The translations under genes and the position numbers were made by a program. 64,000 bases of DNA. Source: Gammaproteobacteria bacterium. GTDB lineage: Bacteria > Pseudomonadota > Gammaproteobacteria > Steroidobacterales > Steroidobacteraceae. The stretch is taken from NCBI GenBank assembly GCA_003164785.1, contig PLUE01000062.1:124001-188000 (forward strand), read 5' to 3'. The notes below the pieces were generated by a model. It ran no database searches. It saw only the letters and a program-made list of their open reading frames with translations, and had not been told where the DNA came from. This document shows, piece after piece, positions 35,543 through 43,818 of the stretch. The first letter of the stretch is position 1, and every line of letters starts with the position of its first letter.

Positions 35543-37441
35543 TCAACGATACCCGCGTGCCTGCAATGTGAAAAGATGGGCGTAGCGCCCGTCGGCGGCC
35601 ATCAGCGATTCGTGGCTGCCCCGCTCGACGATCCTCCCCTCCTCGAGCACCAAAATCTGATCCGTCATTCGCACGGTGGAGAAGCGATGCGATATGACGA
35701 TCGCAATGCGGTTGCGGGTGAGTTCGCGAAAGTGTTCGAACACCTCGGCCTCCGCTCCTGCATCGATCGCGGCGGTGGGCTCGTCCAGCACCAGAATATC
35801 CGCCTCGTTGCGCATGAAGGCGCGCGCCAGCGCGATCTTCTGCCATTGACCGCCCGACAACTCGCGGCCGTCCTTGAACCATTTGCCCAATTGCGTTTTG
35901 TAGCCCGCTGGGAGCTGGTCCACGAATTCCGCGGCCAGACCCTGTGCAGCGGCGCTGCGCCAGCGCGACTCGTCGTCGAACGCGCGGACATCCCCCGCAC
36001 CGATGTTCTCGCCGACCAGCATTTGATAGCGGGCGAAGTCCTGAAAAATGACGCCGATGCGCTGGCGCAGCAACGTTTCGTCCCACTCTTGCAGGTCGAG
36101 CCCGTCCAGCAAGATCCTGCCTTTCGTGGGGTGGTAGAGGCGGGTGAGCAATTTGATGAGCGTGGTTTTTCCCGAACCGTTCTGGCCGACGAGCGCCAGG
36201 CTTTCTCCCGGCCTGACGTGCAGGTCGATGGCGGACAACGCTGGAGTCGTGGCGCCCGGGTAGATGAATTCCACGCCTTCGAAGCGGATGCCATCGCCGG
36301 GCCGGGGGCCCGCGGCCAGGGTGCCGGTGCTGTTGCCGACAGGCTGCTCAAGATATTCGTAGAGGTTGGAGAGATACAGATTGTCCTCGTACAGGCCGCC
36401 TACCGCGGACAATGCGGCGGTAACCGCGGACTGGCCCTGTCGAAGCAGCATCAGATACATGGTCATTTGACCCACCGTCATCGCGCCGAACACGGTCTCT
36501 GCAGCGATCCATGTGTAGCCGCCATACAAAGCGAGGGTCCCGAGGAGGCCCAGGCCGAAGCCCCAGGCGTCCCTGCGCAAGGTAAGATCGCGATCTTCGC
36601 GGTAGAGGCGGACAAAAATTTCTCGATATCGATCGAGCAGACGCGGCCCCAACTGGAAGAGCTTGACCTCCTTGGCCGTATCCTCCCGCGCCAGCACCGA
36701 CTCCAGGTAGATCTGCATGCGTGACTCGGGCGCACGCCAGCGAAACAGCCGGAAGGCTTCACCCGAGAATTTGGCTTCGGCGATGAATGCCGGAAGTCCG
36801 GCCAGCACCAGCAGCGCCACCGCCCAAGGCGAGAAATGCACGAGCAAGCCGCCAAACGTGATCAGGGAAACCGCGTTCTGCAGCAACCCGAAGGTGCGCA
36901 TCACGAGACTCAACGGGCGGCTCGATGCCTCGCGGCGCGCGCGGGTCAGTTTGTCATAGAACTCCGAGTCCTCGAACTGGGTCAGGTCCAAGGTCAGCGC
37001 CTTCTCGAGAATCATGACGTTGACGCGTTGGCCGAGTTGCGCCCGCAGCAGCGACTGGGCGAGCGAGAGGCCTCGTTGCGCCATCGACGTGAACGCGACC
37101 AACAGGGCTTCGAGCGCGACGTATCTCACCACGTTGAACAGCAGGCTCCCACTGTTCAACGGGTGTCCGGACAGCACGCCCACGCCCGCTCCTGCACCGG
37201 TTTGACGGTGCAGGAGCGACGCATGGATCACTGCATCGACGATCAGGGCACCCACGTATGCCATCGCGCCCGGCAAGATGCCCGCAATGACGGTGAGGAG
37301 CCCGAGCAGAATGCTCAACGGCTTGTTGGTGGTCCATACCAACAGAAGAGCGCGACGGCTGTACGCGAACACGCCCAGCACGCCGCGCTGAAACTTCGCG
37401 CTGTCGGGCACCGCAGCCGCAATGTGGGGATGGGGGGGCAA
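35543..37441 (-). CDS. ABC exporter (fused permease-ATPase)
   Basis: 632 residues. A six-helix transmembrane domain (about 40-345) is followed by an ATPase with Walker A GQNGSGKTT, signature LSGGQWQKIALARA, Walker B DILVLDEPTAAID and the switch His in VISHR. It is an MsbA/MDR-like type IV half-transporter that would dimerise; the substrate is unknown. The start is unclear: the longest frame begins at a TTG at 37441, and a GTG about 10 codons later (PDSAKFQRG) is an alternative; neither has a good ribosome site. Confidence 0.85.
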   Translation of the reverse strand: MPPHPHIAAAVPDSAKFQRGVLGVFAYSRRALLLVWTTNKPLSILLGLLTVIAGILPGAMAYVGALIVDAVIHASLLHRQTGAGAGVGVLSGHPLNSGSLLFNVVRYVALEALLVAFTSMAQRGLSLAQSLLRAQLGQRVNVMILEKALTLDLTQFEDSEFYDKLTRARREASSRPLSLVMRTFGLLQNAVSLITFGGLLVHFSPWAVALLVLAGLPAFIAEAKFSGEAFRLFRWRAPESRMQIYLESVLAREDTAKEVKLFQLGPRLLDRYREIFVRLYREDRDLTLRRDAWGFGLGLLGTLALYGGYTWIAAETVFGAMTVGQMTMYLMLLRQGQSAVTAALSAVGGLYEDNLYLSNLYEYLEQPVGNSTGTLAAGPRPGDGIRFEGVEFIYPGATTPALSAIDLHVRPGESLALVGQNGSGKTTLIKLLTRLYHPTKGRILLDGLDLQEWDETLLRQRIGVIFQDFARYQMLVGENIGAGDVRAFDDESRWRSAAAQGLAAEFVDQLPAGYKTQLGKWFKDGRELSGGQWQKIALARAFMRNEADILVLDEPTAAIDAGAEAEVFEHFRELTRNRIAIVISHRFSTVRMTDQILVLEEGRIVERGSHESLMAADGRYAHLFTLQARGYR

Positions 37442-37534
37442 CGGGATGCTACCGGACCCCGTCGGATCCCGGCGCCGCCGTGACCCGCTTTCGCTCTTCG
37501 GTGTTCAAATCGATATTCATGCTGGATCCGGACT

Positions 37535-37540
37535 TATAAT
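37535..37540 (+). promoter_or_regulatory. consensus -10 box of the gene at 37563
   Basis: A perfect TATAAT; the start point would be near 37547. It overlaps an in-frame ATG at 37539, which excludes that codon as the start of the downstream gene. Confidence 0.5.
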
Positions 37541-37562
37541 GGATGCTGTCCCTGGAATCGGT

Positions 37563-37934
37563 ATGGCGGAGAAGTGGTATGGCGGAGAAGTCGTGAAATT
37601 CAAGCCCTTGCTCGATCGTTGGAAGAAAGACGCGGCGCCGCTGCTGGCGGCGGAAGAGTACTCGATTCGGTTGCCGCTGGACGATGCGGCGCGACTGCAC
37701 GCGCTGCTGGCTTTGTTTCCCGGGCGGCAGATGGAGGAGATCATTACCGATTTGCTGCACGCCGGGCTCGATGAAATTGCGGTGGCGATGCCCTACGAGC
37801 GCGGTCCGAAGGTCATCTCGCGCGATGATCATGGCGACCCGCTGTACGAGGACGTCGGCTTGACACCGCGTTTCGTGGAATTGACCCGCCAGTTCAGAAA
37901 GAGCCTGGCGGCGCAGGCAAACAAGCCGACTTGA
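37563..37934 (+). CDS. conserved hypothetical protein
   Basis: About 123 residues from the ATG at 37563; a GTG at 37593 with GGAG 6 nt upstream is equally possible. The conserved core is YSIRLPLDDAARLHALLALF followed by PGRQMEEIITDLLHAGLDEI, a ribbon-helix-like or small helical domain. It ends PLYEDVGLTPRFVELTRQF. Similar small proteins occur in pseudomonads near varied genes. Function unknown. Its stop codon overlaps the -35 of the trp leader promoter. Confidence 0.7.
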   Translation: MAEKWYGGEVVKFKPLLDRWKKDAAPLLAAEEYSIRLPLDDAARLHALLALFPGRQMEEIITDLLHAGLDEIAVAMPYERGPKVISRDDHGDPLYEDVGLTPRFVELTRQFRKSLAAQANKPT

Positions 37935-37960
37935 CGGTGTGGGCTCGGCGCGGCGATACT
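37931..37960 (+). promoter_or_regulatory. candidate trp operon promoter
   Basis: TTGACG (37931-37936), 18-bp spacer, GATACT (37955-37960). The trpL ATG lies 8 nt after the -10, so the leader transcript would begin at or just before its start codon. No TrpR-type operator palindrome is obvious. Confidence 0.5.
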
Positions 37961-37968
37961 CCACGCAC

Positions 37969-38046
37969 ATGTCGACCGGATATAGCACATCGAAAACCCG
38001 CTGGTGGTGGCGAACTCTTCTCAAGGAGTGGGCGCTGGTCGCTTAA
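37969..38046 (+). CDS. trpL: trp operon leader peptide
   Basis: A 25-residue reading frame, MSTGYSTSKTRWWW then RTLLKEWALVA, with three tandem Trp codons (38002-38010) and a fourth at 38029-38031. It lies between the trp promoter and trpE and is followed by the attenuator hairpins. Ribosome stalling at the Trp codons when charged tRNA-Trp is scarce would favour the antiterminator. Trp content of 4 in 25 and the correct placement relative to the hairpins make the call strong even though the ATG lacks a ribosome site. Confidence 0.88.
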   Translation: MSTGYSTSKTRWWWRTLLKEWALVA

Positions 38047-38110
38047 GTTTTAATCTCGTTCGTCGATTATCCAGAACCCATCTCCGCATCCTTACGGTGA
38101 TGGGTTTTTT
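38014..38110 (+). promoter_or_regulatory. trp transcription attenuator
   Basis: Competing stems. 1:2 is ACTCTT (38014-38019) with AGGAGT (38024-38029). 2:3 is GGAGTGGG (38025-38032) with CCCATCTCC (38077-38085, one bulge), the antiterminator. 3:4 is AACCCATC-T-CCG (38075-38086) with CGG-T-GATGGGTT (38095-38106), followed by a T-run to 38110, the terminator. The Trp codons of trpL lie at the base of segment 1. Confidence 0.88.
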
Positions 38111-38140
38111 GTTGTCCAAAAGTTTTGCACTCGGGGAATC

Positions 38141-39541
38141 ATGAAGCCACCTTTCGACATCGCTGCCGACCTGGATACCCCGGTCTCGGCCTATCTCAAA
38201 CTGGCGCCGTTCAAGCCTCGGTTTCTGCTGGAAAGCGTCGAAGGCGGGGAGCGGCTGGCGCGCTATTCCTTCATCGGGTTCGGCGAGTGCATGGAGGTTC
38301 GCCTGGATGCGGCGGGCTTGACGGTTGGCGGCATTCATACGCCGCGACCGCGGTCCAAGGCGCAGCTTCTCGACGCATTGCGGGCTGCATTGGCGCGTGC
38401 ACCGCAGCCTCTGCCGGAGATTCCGGGCGTGCCGCTGCTCGGCGGATTGGTGGGATATACAGCCTACGACGCGGTGCGTTACTTCGAGCGGGTTCCGGGC
38501 CGGAGCTTGGACGCAACGGAAGCTCCGCATGCGCACTATATTGCGCCGCGGTCCTTGCTGGTGTTCGATCATTTGACGCACGGTGTCGCGTTATTGCACG
38601 ACGGCACGGAGGCCGAACGCCAGAGCCTGCGACGTGAAGTGATCCGGGCGCTGCGGGGCGCAGTGCCCACGATCGTGGTCCCCGGCCGGCCCTTTCCCGG
38701 CACATTTTCCCCGGCCATCCCCTCGCTCGCGGAGGGCGAACACGCCGCCAGGGTGCGCCGTGCCCAGGAGTACATTGCCTCGGGCGACGTCTACCAACTG
38801 GTGCTCTCGTCGCGCTTCGAGGGGCGGCACACGCTGTCGCCATTCGAGGTATACCGCGCTCTACGTCTGTTGAATCCTTCGCCCTACATGTATTTCTGCG
38901 AACTGGGCGACATCACGGTGGTCGGCTCGTCGCCCGAGGCGTTGGTCAAATCCCATGGTGGGTTCGCGCAGCTACGGCCGATCGCGGGATCCCGGCCCCG
39001 CGGGGTGGACACGCTTCGCGACGCGGAGATGGAGGCGGAATTGTTGGCGGACCCGAAGGAGAACTCGGAACACGTCATGCTCGTCGATCTCGCGCGCAAC
39101 GATCTGGGCCGCGTGGCCACCGCGGGATCGGTCCACGTCAACCCGTATCGCGTCATCGAGCGCTACAGCCACATCATGCACATGGTGAGCGGCGTCAGCG
39201 GGACCTTGGCGCCGGGCCGTGATGCCTTCGATTTGTTCGCAGCGACGTTTCCGGCCGGAACTCTGGTGGGCGCACCGAAAGTGCGGGCGATGGAAATCAT
39301 CGACGAACTCGAACCGGTGGGCCGTCAGCTGTATGGCGGTACGGTCGGATATTTCGGTCGCCACGGCGACATGGACCAAGCCATCACCATCCGCACCCTG
39401 GTGTTTCGCGGAGACACCTATAGCTATCAGGCGGGCGGCGGTATCGTGGCGGACAGTGTCCCAAAGTCGGAGTACGAAGAGGTCATGGCGAAAAGTGCGG
39501 TGCTGCGCAGTGCGTTGGCGATCGCGGCGGAGGGTCTGTGA
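38141..39541 (+). CDS. trpE: anthranilate synthase component I
   Basis: 466 residues. The N-terminal RFLLESVEGGERLARYSFIG carries the LLES...S feedback-inhibition site for tryptophan. The C-terminal chorismate-binding core has PSPYMYFCELG, ENSEHVMLVDLARND, GTLVGAPKVRAMEIIDELE and QAGGGIVADS. It makes anthranilate from chorismate using ammonia delivered by TrpG. First structural gene after the attenuator; its TGA overlaps the trpG GTG. Confidence 0.97.
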   Translation: MKPPFDIAADLDTPVSAYLKLAPFKPRFLLESVEGGERLARYSFIGFGECMEVRLDAAGLTVGGIHTPRPRSKAQLLDALRAALARAPQPLPEIPGVPLLGGLVGYTAYDAVRYFERVPGRSLDATEAPHAHYIAPRSLLVFDHLTHGVALLHDGTEAERQSLRREVIRALRGAVPTIVVPGRPFPGTFSPAIPSLAEGEHAARVRRAQEYIASGDVYQLVLSSRFEGRHTLSPFEVYRALRLLNPSPYMYFCELGDITVVGSSPEALVKSHGGFAQLRPIAGSRPRGVDTLRDAEMEAELLADPKENSEHVMLVDLARNDLGRVATAGSVHVNPYRVIERYSHIMHMVSGVSGTLAPGRDAFDLFAATFPAGTLVGAPKVRAMEIIDELEPVGRQLYGGTVGYFGRHGDMDQAITIRTLVFRGDTYSYQAGGGIVADSVPKSEYEEVMAKSAVLRSALAIAAEGL

Positions 39542-40113
39542 GCACGCCGAAAGTCCTGTTGATCGATAACTATGATTCGTTCACCTACAATCTCGTCCAG
39601 GCATTCCTCGTGCTGGGCGCGGAGGTCGACGTACGTCGCAACGATATGATCTCGGTCGAGGAAGCGCTGGGCTCGGGCGCGACTCACCTGGTGATTTCGC
39701 CCGGCCCCGGCACGCCCCGGAACGCGGGAGTGTCGATGCGCATGATAGAGGCCTTTGCGGGACGCATTCCGATTTTCGGCGTGTGCCTGGGTCATCAGTC
39801 TCTGGTCGAAGTTTTTGGCGGCAAGGTGGTGCGTGCGGGCCGGTTGATGCACGGAAAGGTGTCTCCCGTGGCGCATGACGGCAAGGGATTGTTCAGCGGC
39901 ATGCCGCAGCAATTCCAGGCGGGACGCTATCATTCGTTGATCGCCGAGCCGTCGAGCATGCCGACGGTGCTCGAGGTCACGGCGCGTACGGCCGAGGGCG
40001 AGATCATGGGCGTGCGCCACCGCTCTTTGCCGATCGAGGGCGTGCAGTTCCATCCGGAAAGCGTGCTCACGCCCGAGGGTCCGATCTTGATGGGCAATTT
40101 TCTGAAGACGTGA
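39538..40113 (+). CDS. trpG: anthranilate synthase component II (glutamine amidotransferase)
   Basis: 191 residues. Class I amidotransferase triad: Cys in IFGVCLGHQ, and His and Glu in VQFHPES. The oxyanion motif is SPGPGTPRNAG and the N-terminus is LLIDNYDSFTYNL. It supplies ammonia to TrpE and may also serve PabB, as no separate pabA is seen here. The GTG start overlaps the trpE stop. Confidence 0.97.
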   Translation: MSTPKVLLIDNYDSFTYNLVQAFLVLGAEVDVRRNDMISVEEALGSGATHLVISPGPGTPRNAGVSMRMIEAFAGRIPIFGVCLGHQSLVEVFGGKVVRAGRLMHGKVSPVAHDGKGLFSGMPQQFQAGRYHSLIAEPSSMPTVLEVTARTAEGEIMGVRHRSLPIEGVQFHPESVLTPEGPILMGNFLKT

Positions 40114-41150
40114 CGATGCAAACTCTCAGGCAAACGCTGGAGCAGCTGCTCGATGGCCGTGATCTGACGGAAACGCAGGCGGGTGCGCTTTTGCATGACC
40201 TCACGAAGCCGGATCTGGCGCCGGCAATGGCGGGTGCGCTGCTCGTGGCCATGCGGGCCAAGGGAGTCACGTCGGCCGAGGTGCGTGGGTTCGCCGGAGC
40301 GATGCGTGCATTGGCCCGCAAGCCCGATTTGCCGAGCGGCGGTGACGCGATCGACATCGTGGGCACCGGCGGCGACTCTTCGGGCAGTCTGAACCTGTCG
40401 ACGGGTGCGGCATTGTTGACGGCAGCGTGTGGGCTCCCGGTCATCAAGCACGGCAACCGTTCCATATCGAGCCGCAGCGGCAGCGCGGATGTCATCGAGC
40501 AACTCGGGTTTGCGATGCCTCTCGACGAAGGCCGGGCGGCCGCGTGCTTTGCCGCCACGGGCTTCACGTTTTTGTTTGCGCCCTATTTTCATCCGGCCAT
40601 GAAGTCTCTTGCGCCGATTCGCGCAGCGCTTGGCATTCGCACCGTATTCAACCTGCTCGGACCCCTGACCAATCCCGTGGCGCCGCGATTCCGCTTGATC
40701 GGCGCCTACGATGCAGCGACCGCGGAACTGATGGCCGGCACGTTGGCAGGAATGGACGTCGAACGGGCCTGGGTGATTCACGGGGCCGCGGGATGGGATG
40801 AAGCGACGCCCATCGGCCCCTTTCTCGCGTTCGACGTGAGCGGTGGCGAAATTCACCGGCACGAAATCGATCCCCGCGAATTCGGTCTGGCGACCTGCGT
40901 GTCCGCCGATCTGTCGGGCGGTGATGCCGCGGCGAATCTTGCGGCGCTGCGCGATGTGTTCGCCGGACACGATCGCGGACCTCACCGTGCGGCATTGGTG
41001 CTTCAGTGCGGCCTCGCGCTGTTCATTGCTGGGCGGGCCGCGTCCATCGCGGCGGGCATCGATCAGGCCGGCACGGTCATCGACACGGGCGAGGCGCATC
41101 GTTGGCTGCGACGATTGCAGCAGTTCGCGGTCGAGACGGTTGGCCTATGA
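40110..41150 (+). CDS. trpD: anthranilate phosphoribosyltransferase
   Basis: 346 residues. The PRPP-binding IVGTGGDSSGSLNLST, the KHGNRSISSRSGSADVIEQLG anthranilate-site stretch and IRTVFNLLGPLTNP are characteristic. It adds phosphoribose to anthranilate. It starts at a GTG overlapping the trpG stop (an ATG two codons later, at 40116, is an alternative) and ends overlapping the trpC ATG. Confidence 0.97.
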   Translation: MTMQTLRQTLEQLLDGRDLTETQAGALLHDLTKPDLAPAMAGALLVAMRAKGVTSAEVRGFAGAMRALARKPDLPSGGDAIDIVGTGGDSSGSLNLSTGAALLTAACGLPVIKHGNRSISSRSGSADVIEQLGFAMPLDEGRAAACFAATGFTFLFAPYFHPAMKSLAPIRAALGIRTVFNLLGPLTNPVAPRFRLIGAYDAATAELMAGTLAGMDVERAWVIHGAAGWDEATPIGPFLAFDVSGGEIHRHEIDPREFGLATCVSADLSGGDAAANLAALRDVFAGHDRGPHRAALVLQCGLALFIAGRAASIAAGIDQAGTVIDTGEAHRWLRRLQQFAVETVGL

Positions 41151-41971
41151 GCGGCTTTCTGGATGAAATGGCCCGGTCGAGCGAGCAGCGAGTCATCCTG
41201 GCGAAACAACGCGAGTCTTTCTCCGATCTGGAGCGCCGCGCTGCCGCCGCCGCGCCGAGCCCGCCGCTGCGCTTGTCACAGGCAGGATTCGACGTGATTG
41301 CCGAGTTCAAGTTGCGCTCGCCGGCGGCGGGTTCCTTGGGCGACGCGACCGACGACTGGCTGGGCCGCGTGCGTGCCTATGCGCGCGGTGGCGCGGCTGC
41401 GGTGTCGGTGCTCACGGAGCCTTCACGCTTCGACGGATCGTTGGACCACCTCCGGGGAGCCGCCGAGGAGTTGGCGCCTTTCGGCGTGCCGGCCATGCGC
41501 AAGGACTTTCTGGTCGATCCCTACCAGGTGCTGGAAGCACGCACAGCGGGCGCCGGTGGCGTGCTGGTCATTCTGCGAATGCTGTCGCGGGAGCGGATCG
41601 CGGCGCTTTTGGACGCCGCCGCCGACCACGGGCTGTTCGTGCTGCTCGAGGCGTTCGACGCGGCGGATCTGTCGCTGGCGCGTGAGCTGCTGGAAGCCCG
41701 GCACCGCGCGGAAATCGTGCTGGTCGGCATCAATTGTCGCGATCTGCAGACTTTACAAGTCGTTCAACAGCGGTTTTCGGCGCTGGCCCCGCTGTTGCCG
41801 CAGGCGTGGCCCTGCGTGGCGGAGAGCGGCGTTGCCACCCCCTGCGACGCGATGACCATGCGGCGGCTCGGCTACCGGTTGGCGCTCATCGGCACCGCGT
41901 TGATGGGAAGCGGTGACCCTGCCGTTTTACTGGCGGAAATCTTGCACGCGGCCCGGACAGTGCAACCTTAA
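41147..41971 (+). CDS. trpC: indole-3-glycerol phosphate synthase
   Basis: 274 residues from an ATG at 41147 that overlaps the trpD stop. A TIM barrel with FDVIAEFKLRSPAAG (catalytic Lys; the usual Lys-x-x-Ser-Pro-Ser is here LRSPA), AVSVLTEPSRFDGS, MRKDFLVDPYQVLEARTAGA, VLLEAFD and VGINCRDLQTLQV. It closes carboxyphenylamino-deoxyribulose phosphate to indole-glycerol phosphate. It is separate from TrpF, unlike the fused E. coli enzyme. Confidence 0.96.
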   Translation: MSGFLDEMARSSEQRVILAKQRESFSDLERRAAAAAPSPPLRLSQAGFDVIAEFKLRSPAAGSLGDATDDWLGRVRAYARGGAAAVSVLTEPSRFDGSLDHLRGAAEELAPFGVPAMRKDFLVDPYQVLEARTAGAGGVLVILRMLSRERIAALLDAAADHGLFVLLEAFDAADLSLARELLEARHRAEIVLVGINCRDLQTLQVVQQRFSALAPLLPQAWPCVAESGVATPCDAMTMRRLGYRLALIGTALMGSGDPAVLLAEILHAARTVQP

Positions 41972-41982
41972 ATGGCTACACT
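41954..41982 (+). promoter_or_regulatory. possible internal promoter before trpF
   Basis: CGGACA (41954-41959), 17 bp, TACACT (41977-41982), overlapping the end of trpC. The preferred trpF ATG lies 7 nt after the -10, again without a Shine-Dalgarno site. It could uncouple trpFBA from attenuation. Confidence 0.35.
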
Positions 41983-41989
41983 CCGCGCC

Positions 41990-42592
41990 ATGTGGATAAA
42001 AATTTGCGGCATGACCAGTGCCGATGCAGTTGCCGCTGCGGCGGAAGCCAGGGTCGACGCAATCGGCTTCGTATTTGCGCCGAGCCCGCGCCAGGTGACT
42101 CCCGGGCAGGCCGCGCAACTGGCGGCGCTTGCGCCGCCAGGCATCCTGCGGTTCGCGGTGGCGCAGCATCCCCTGCAAATGAAGGTCGATGAGATCTGCC
42201 GCATTCTCAAACCCGACTTTTTTCAAACCGACGTCGAAGATCTCCGTGAGCTGAGGATTCCCGCGCACGTCAAAGTGATGCCGGTCGTGCGCTTTGGCCG
42301 CAAGACGCCCAATCCGTTGCCGGGGCGCATGTTGTTCGAAGGCCCCTCCAGCGGCATCGGGGAGCTGGCCGACTGGGGACGTGCCGCCGAGCTCGCCCGT
42401 CAAACCGAAGTGATTCTTGCCGGCGGCCTGACGCCTCAGAACGTGGCCGAAGCGATCCAGGTCGTGCGGCCGTTTGGTGTCGATGTGAGCAGCGGCGTCG
42501 AGGACACTCCCGGTATCAAGGATCCCGAAAAAATCTACGAGTTCGTGCGCGCGGCCCGTGCCGCTGCCGCACGGCTGGAGCATGAATCATGA
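41990..42592 (+). CDS. trpF: phosphoribosylanthranilate isomerase
   Basis: 200 residues if started at the ATG at 41990 (MWIKICGMT, the normal N-terminus with the catalytic Cys); an ATG at 41972 adds 6 residues. Family features: ICGMTSADAVAAAAEARVDAIGFVF, SPRQVTP, the catalytic Asp in DFFQTDVED (variant of the usual LHGDE), and LAGGLTPQNVAEAI, VDVSSGVED. An isomerase of the tryptophan pathway. Its stop overlaps the trpB ATG. Confidence 0.94.
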   Translation: MWIKICGMTSADAVAAAAEARVDAIGFVFAPSPRQVTPGQAAQLAALAPPGILRFAVAQHPLQMKVDEICRILKPDFFQTDVEDLRELRIPAHVKVMPVVRFGRKTPNPLPGRMLFEGPSSGIGELADWGRAAELARQTEVILAGGLTPQNVAEAIQVVRPFGVDVSSGVEDTPGIKDPEKIYEFVRAARAAAARLEHES

Positions 42593-43818
42593 ACTCATCA
42601 CTGCGCGCCGATCATGCGCACGCCGCCGTTTTTCCCGACGCGAAGGGCCGTTATGGCGCTTTTGGCGGCCGCTACGTCCCCGAGACGTTGGTTCCGGCGC
42701 TCGATCGTCTCCAGGAGGGGATCGACCGCCATCTGCTGAGCGCGGCCTTCCAAGCCGAATTCGCATACGAACTGAAAACGTGGGTGGGCCGTCCCACGGC
42801 GCTCTCGTTTGCGCCCACGTTGAGCAAGCGCTGGGGTGCCGAGGTGTGGCTGAAGCGCGAGGATTTGGCGCATACCGGCGCTCACAAGATCAACAATGCC
42901 GTCGGCCAGACGTTGCTGGCGAAGCGCCTTGGCGCCAAACGCATCATTGCCGAGACCGGCGCCGGACAGCATGGTGTTGCCAGCGCGGCCGCCGCGGCGC
43001 GCCTGGGGATGCCATGCGTGGTCTACATGGGCGCGGTCGATGTCGAGCGGCAGGCGCCTAATGTCGGACGGATGCAATTGCTGGGAGCCACCGTGGTCCC
43101 GGTCACCGGCGGTGACAAGACCTTGCGTGCGGCAATCGATGAGGCATTGCGCGATTGGGTTTCGGATCCCGATGGCACGTACTATTCGCTCGGCTCGGCC
43201 GTTGGGCCGCACCCGTATCCCTACCTCGTCCGCGAACTGCAGTCCGTGATTGGCCGCGAGGCCCGCGCGCAGATGCTGGAACAAGCGGGTGCATTGCCCG
43301 ATGTCGCCATCGCTTGCGTGGGCGGCGGCTCGAACGCGATCGGCCTGTTCCATCCCTTCCTCGACGACGCAGCGGTCGGCTTGCTCGGCGTGGAGGCAGG
43401 TGGTCGTGGCGCCGGGTTGGGCGACAATGCTGCCTCCCTGACCCTGGGCAGCCCGGGAGTCCTACAGGGGAGCTATACGCTGATTCTTCAGGATGCATTC
43501 GGCCAGGTGCAGGAAACCCATTCGGTGTCCGCAGGCCTCGATTATTCGGGGGTTGGCCCGGAGCACTCGTATTTGCTGAAGAGCGGGCGGGTTGCCTATG
43601 AATCAGCGACGGACGACGAGGCGTTGGATGCCCTCATGGAATGCGCCAAATATGAGGGAATTCTGCCCGCCATCGAGACGGCACACGCGATTTTCGGGGC
43701 CCGGCGCTACGCGGGCGCACATCCGGGTGCGCGAATCCTGATCTGCTGCTCCGGTCGCGGCGACAAGGATATGCCGATTTTGCAACGCACAGTCCTCAAG
43801 GATCTGCAGCATTCATGA
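42589..43818 (+). CDS. trpB: tryptophan synthase beta chain
   Basis: 409 residues. PLP-Lys in HTGAHKINNAVGQ, the GRPTALSFAP region, ETGAGQHGVASA, PLP phosphate loop CVGGGSNAIGLF, and SAGLDYSGVGPEHS are present. It condenses indole and serine to tryptophan inside the alpha2-beta2 complex. ATGA overlaps at both ends couple it to trpF and trpA. Confidence 0.98.
   Translation: MNSSLRADHAHAAVFPDAKGRYGAFGGRYVPETLVPALDRLQEGIDRHLLSAAFQAEFAYELKTWVGRPTALSFAPTLSKRWGAEVWLKREDLAHTGAHKINNAVGQTLLAKRLGAKRIIAETGAGQHGVASAAAAARLGMPCVVYMGAVDVERQAPNVGRMQLLGATVVPVTGGDKTLRAAIDEALRDWVSDPDGTYYSLGSAVGPHPYPYLVRELQSVIGREARAQMLEQAGALPDVAIACVGGGSNAIGLFHPFLDDAAVGLLGVEAGGRGAGLGDNAASLTLGSPGVLQGSYTLILQDAFGQVQETHSVSAGLDYSGVGPEHSYLLKSGRVAYESATDDEALDALMECAKYEGILPAIETAHAIFGARRYAGAHPGARILICCSGRGDKDMPILQRTVLKDLQHS

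Noticed and set aside
37969-38046. Treating the trp leader frame as a standalone small functional protein.
   Set aside because: The tandem Trp codons and the downstream alternative hairpins explain it fully as an attenuator leader peptide.
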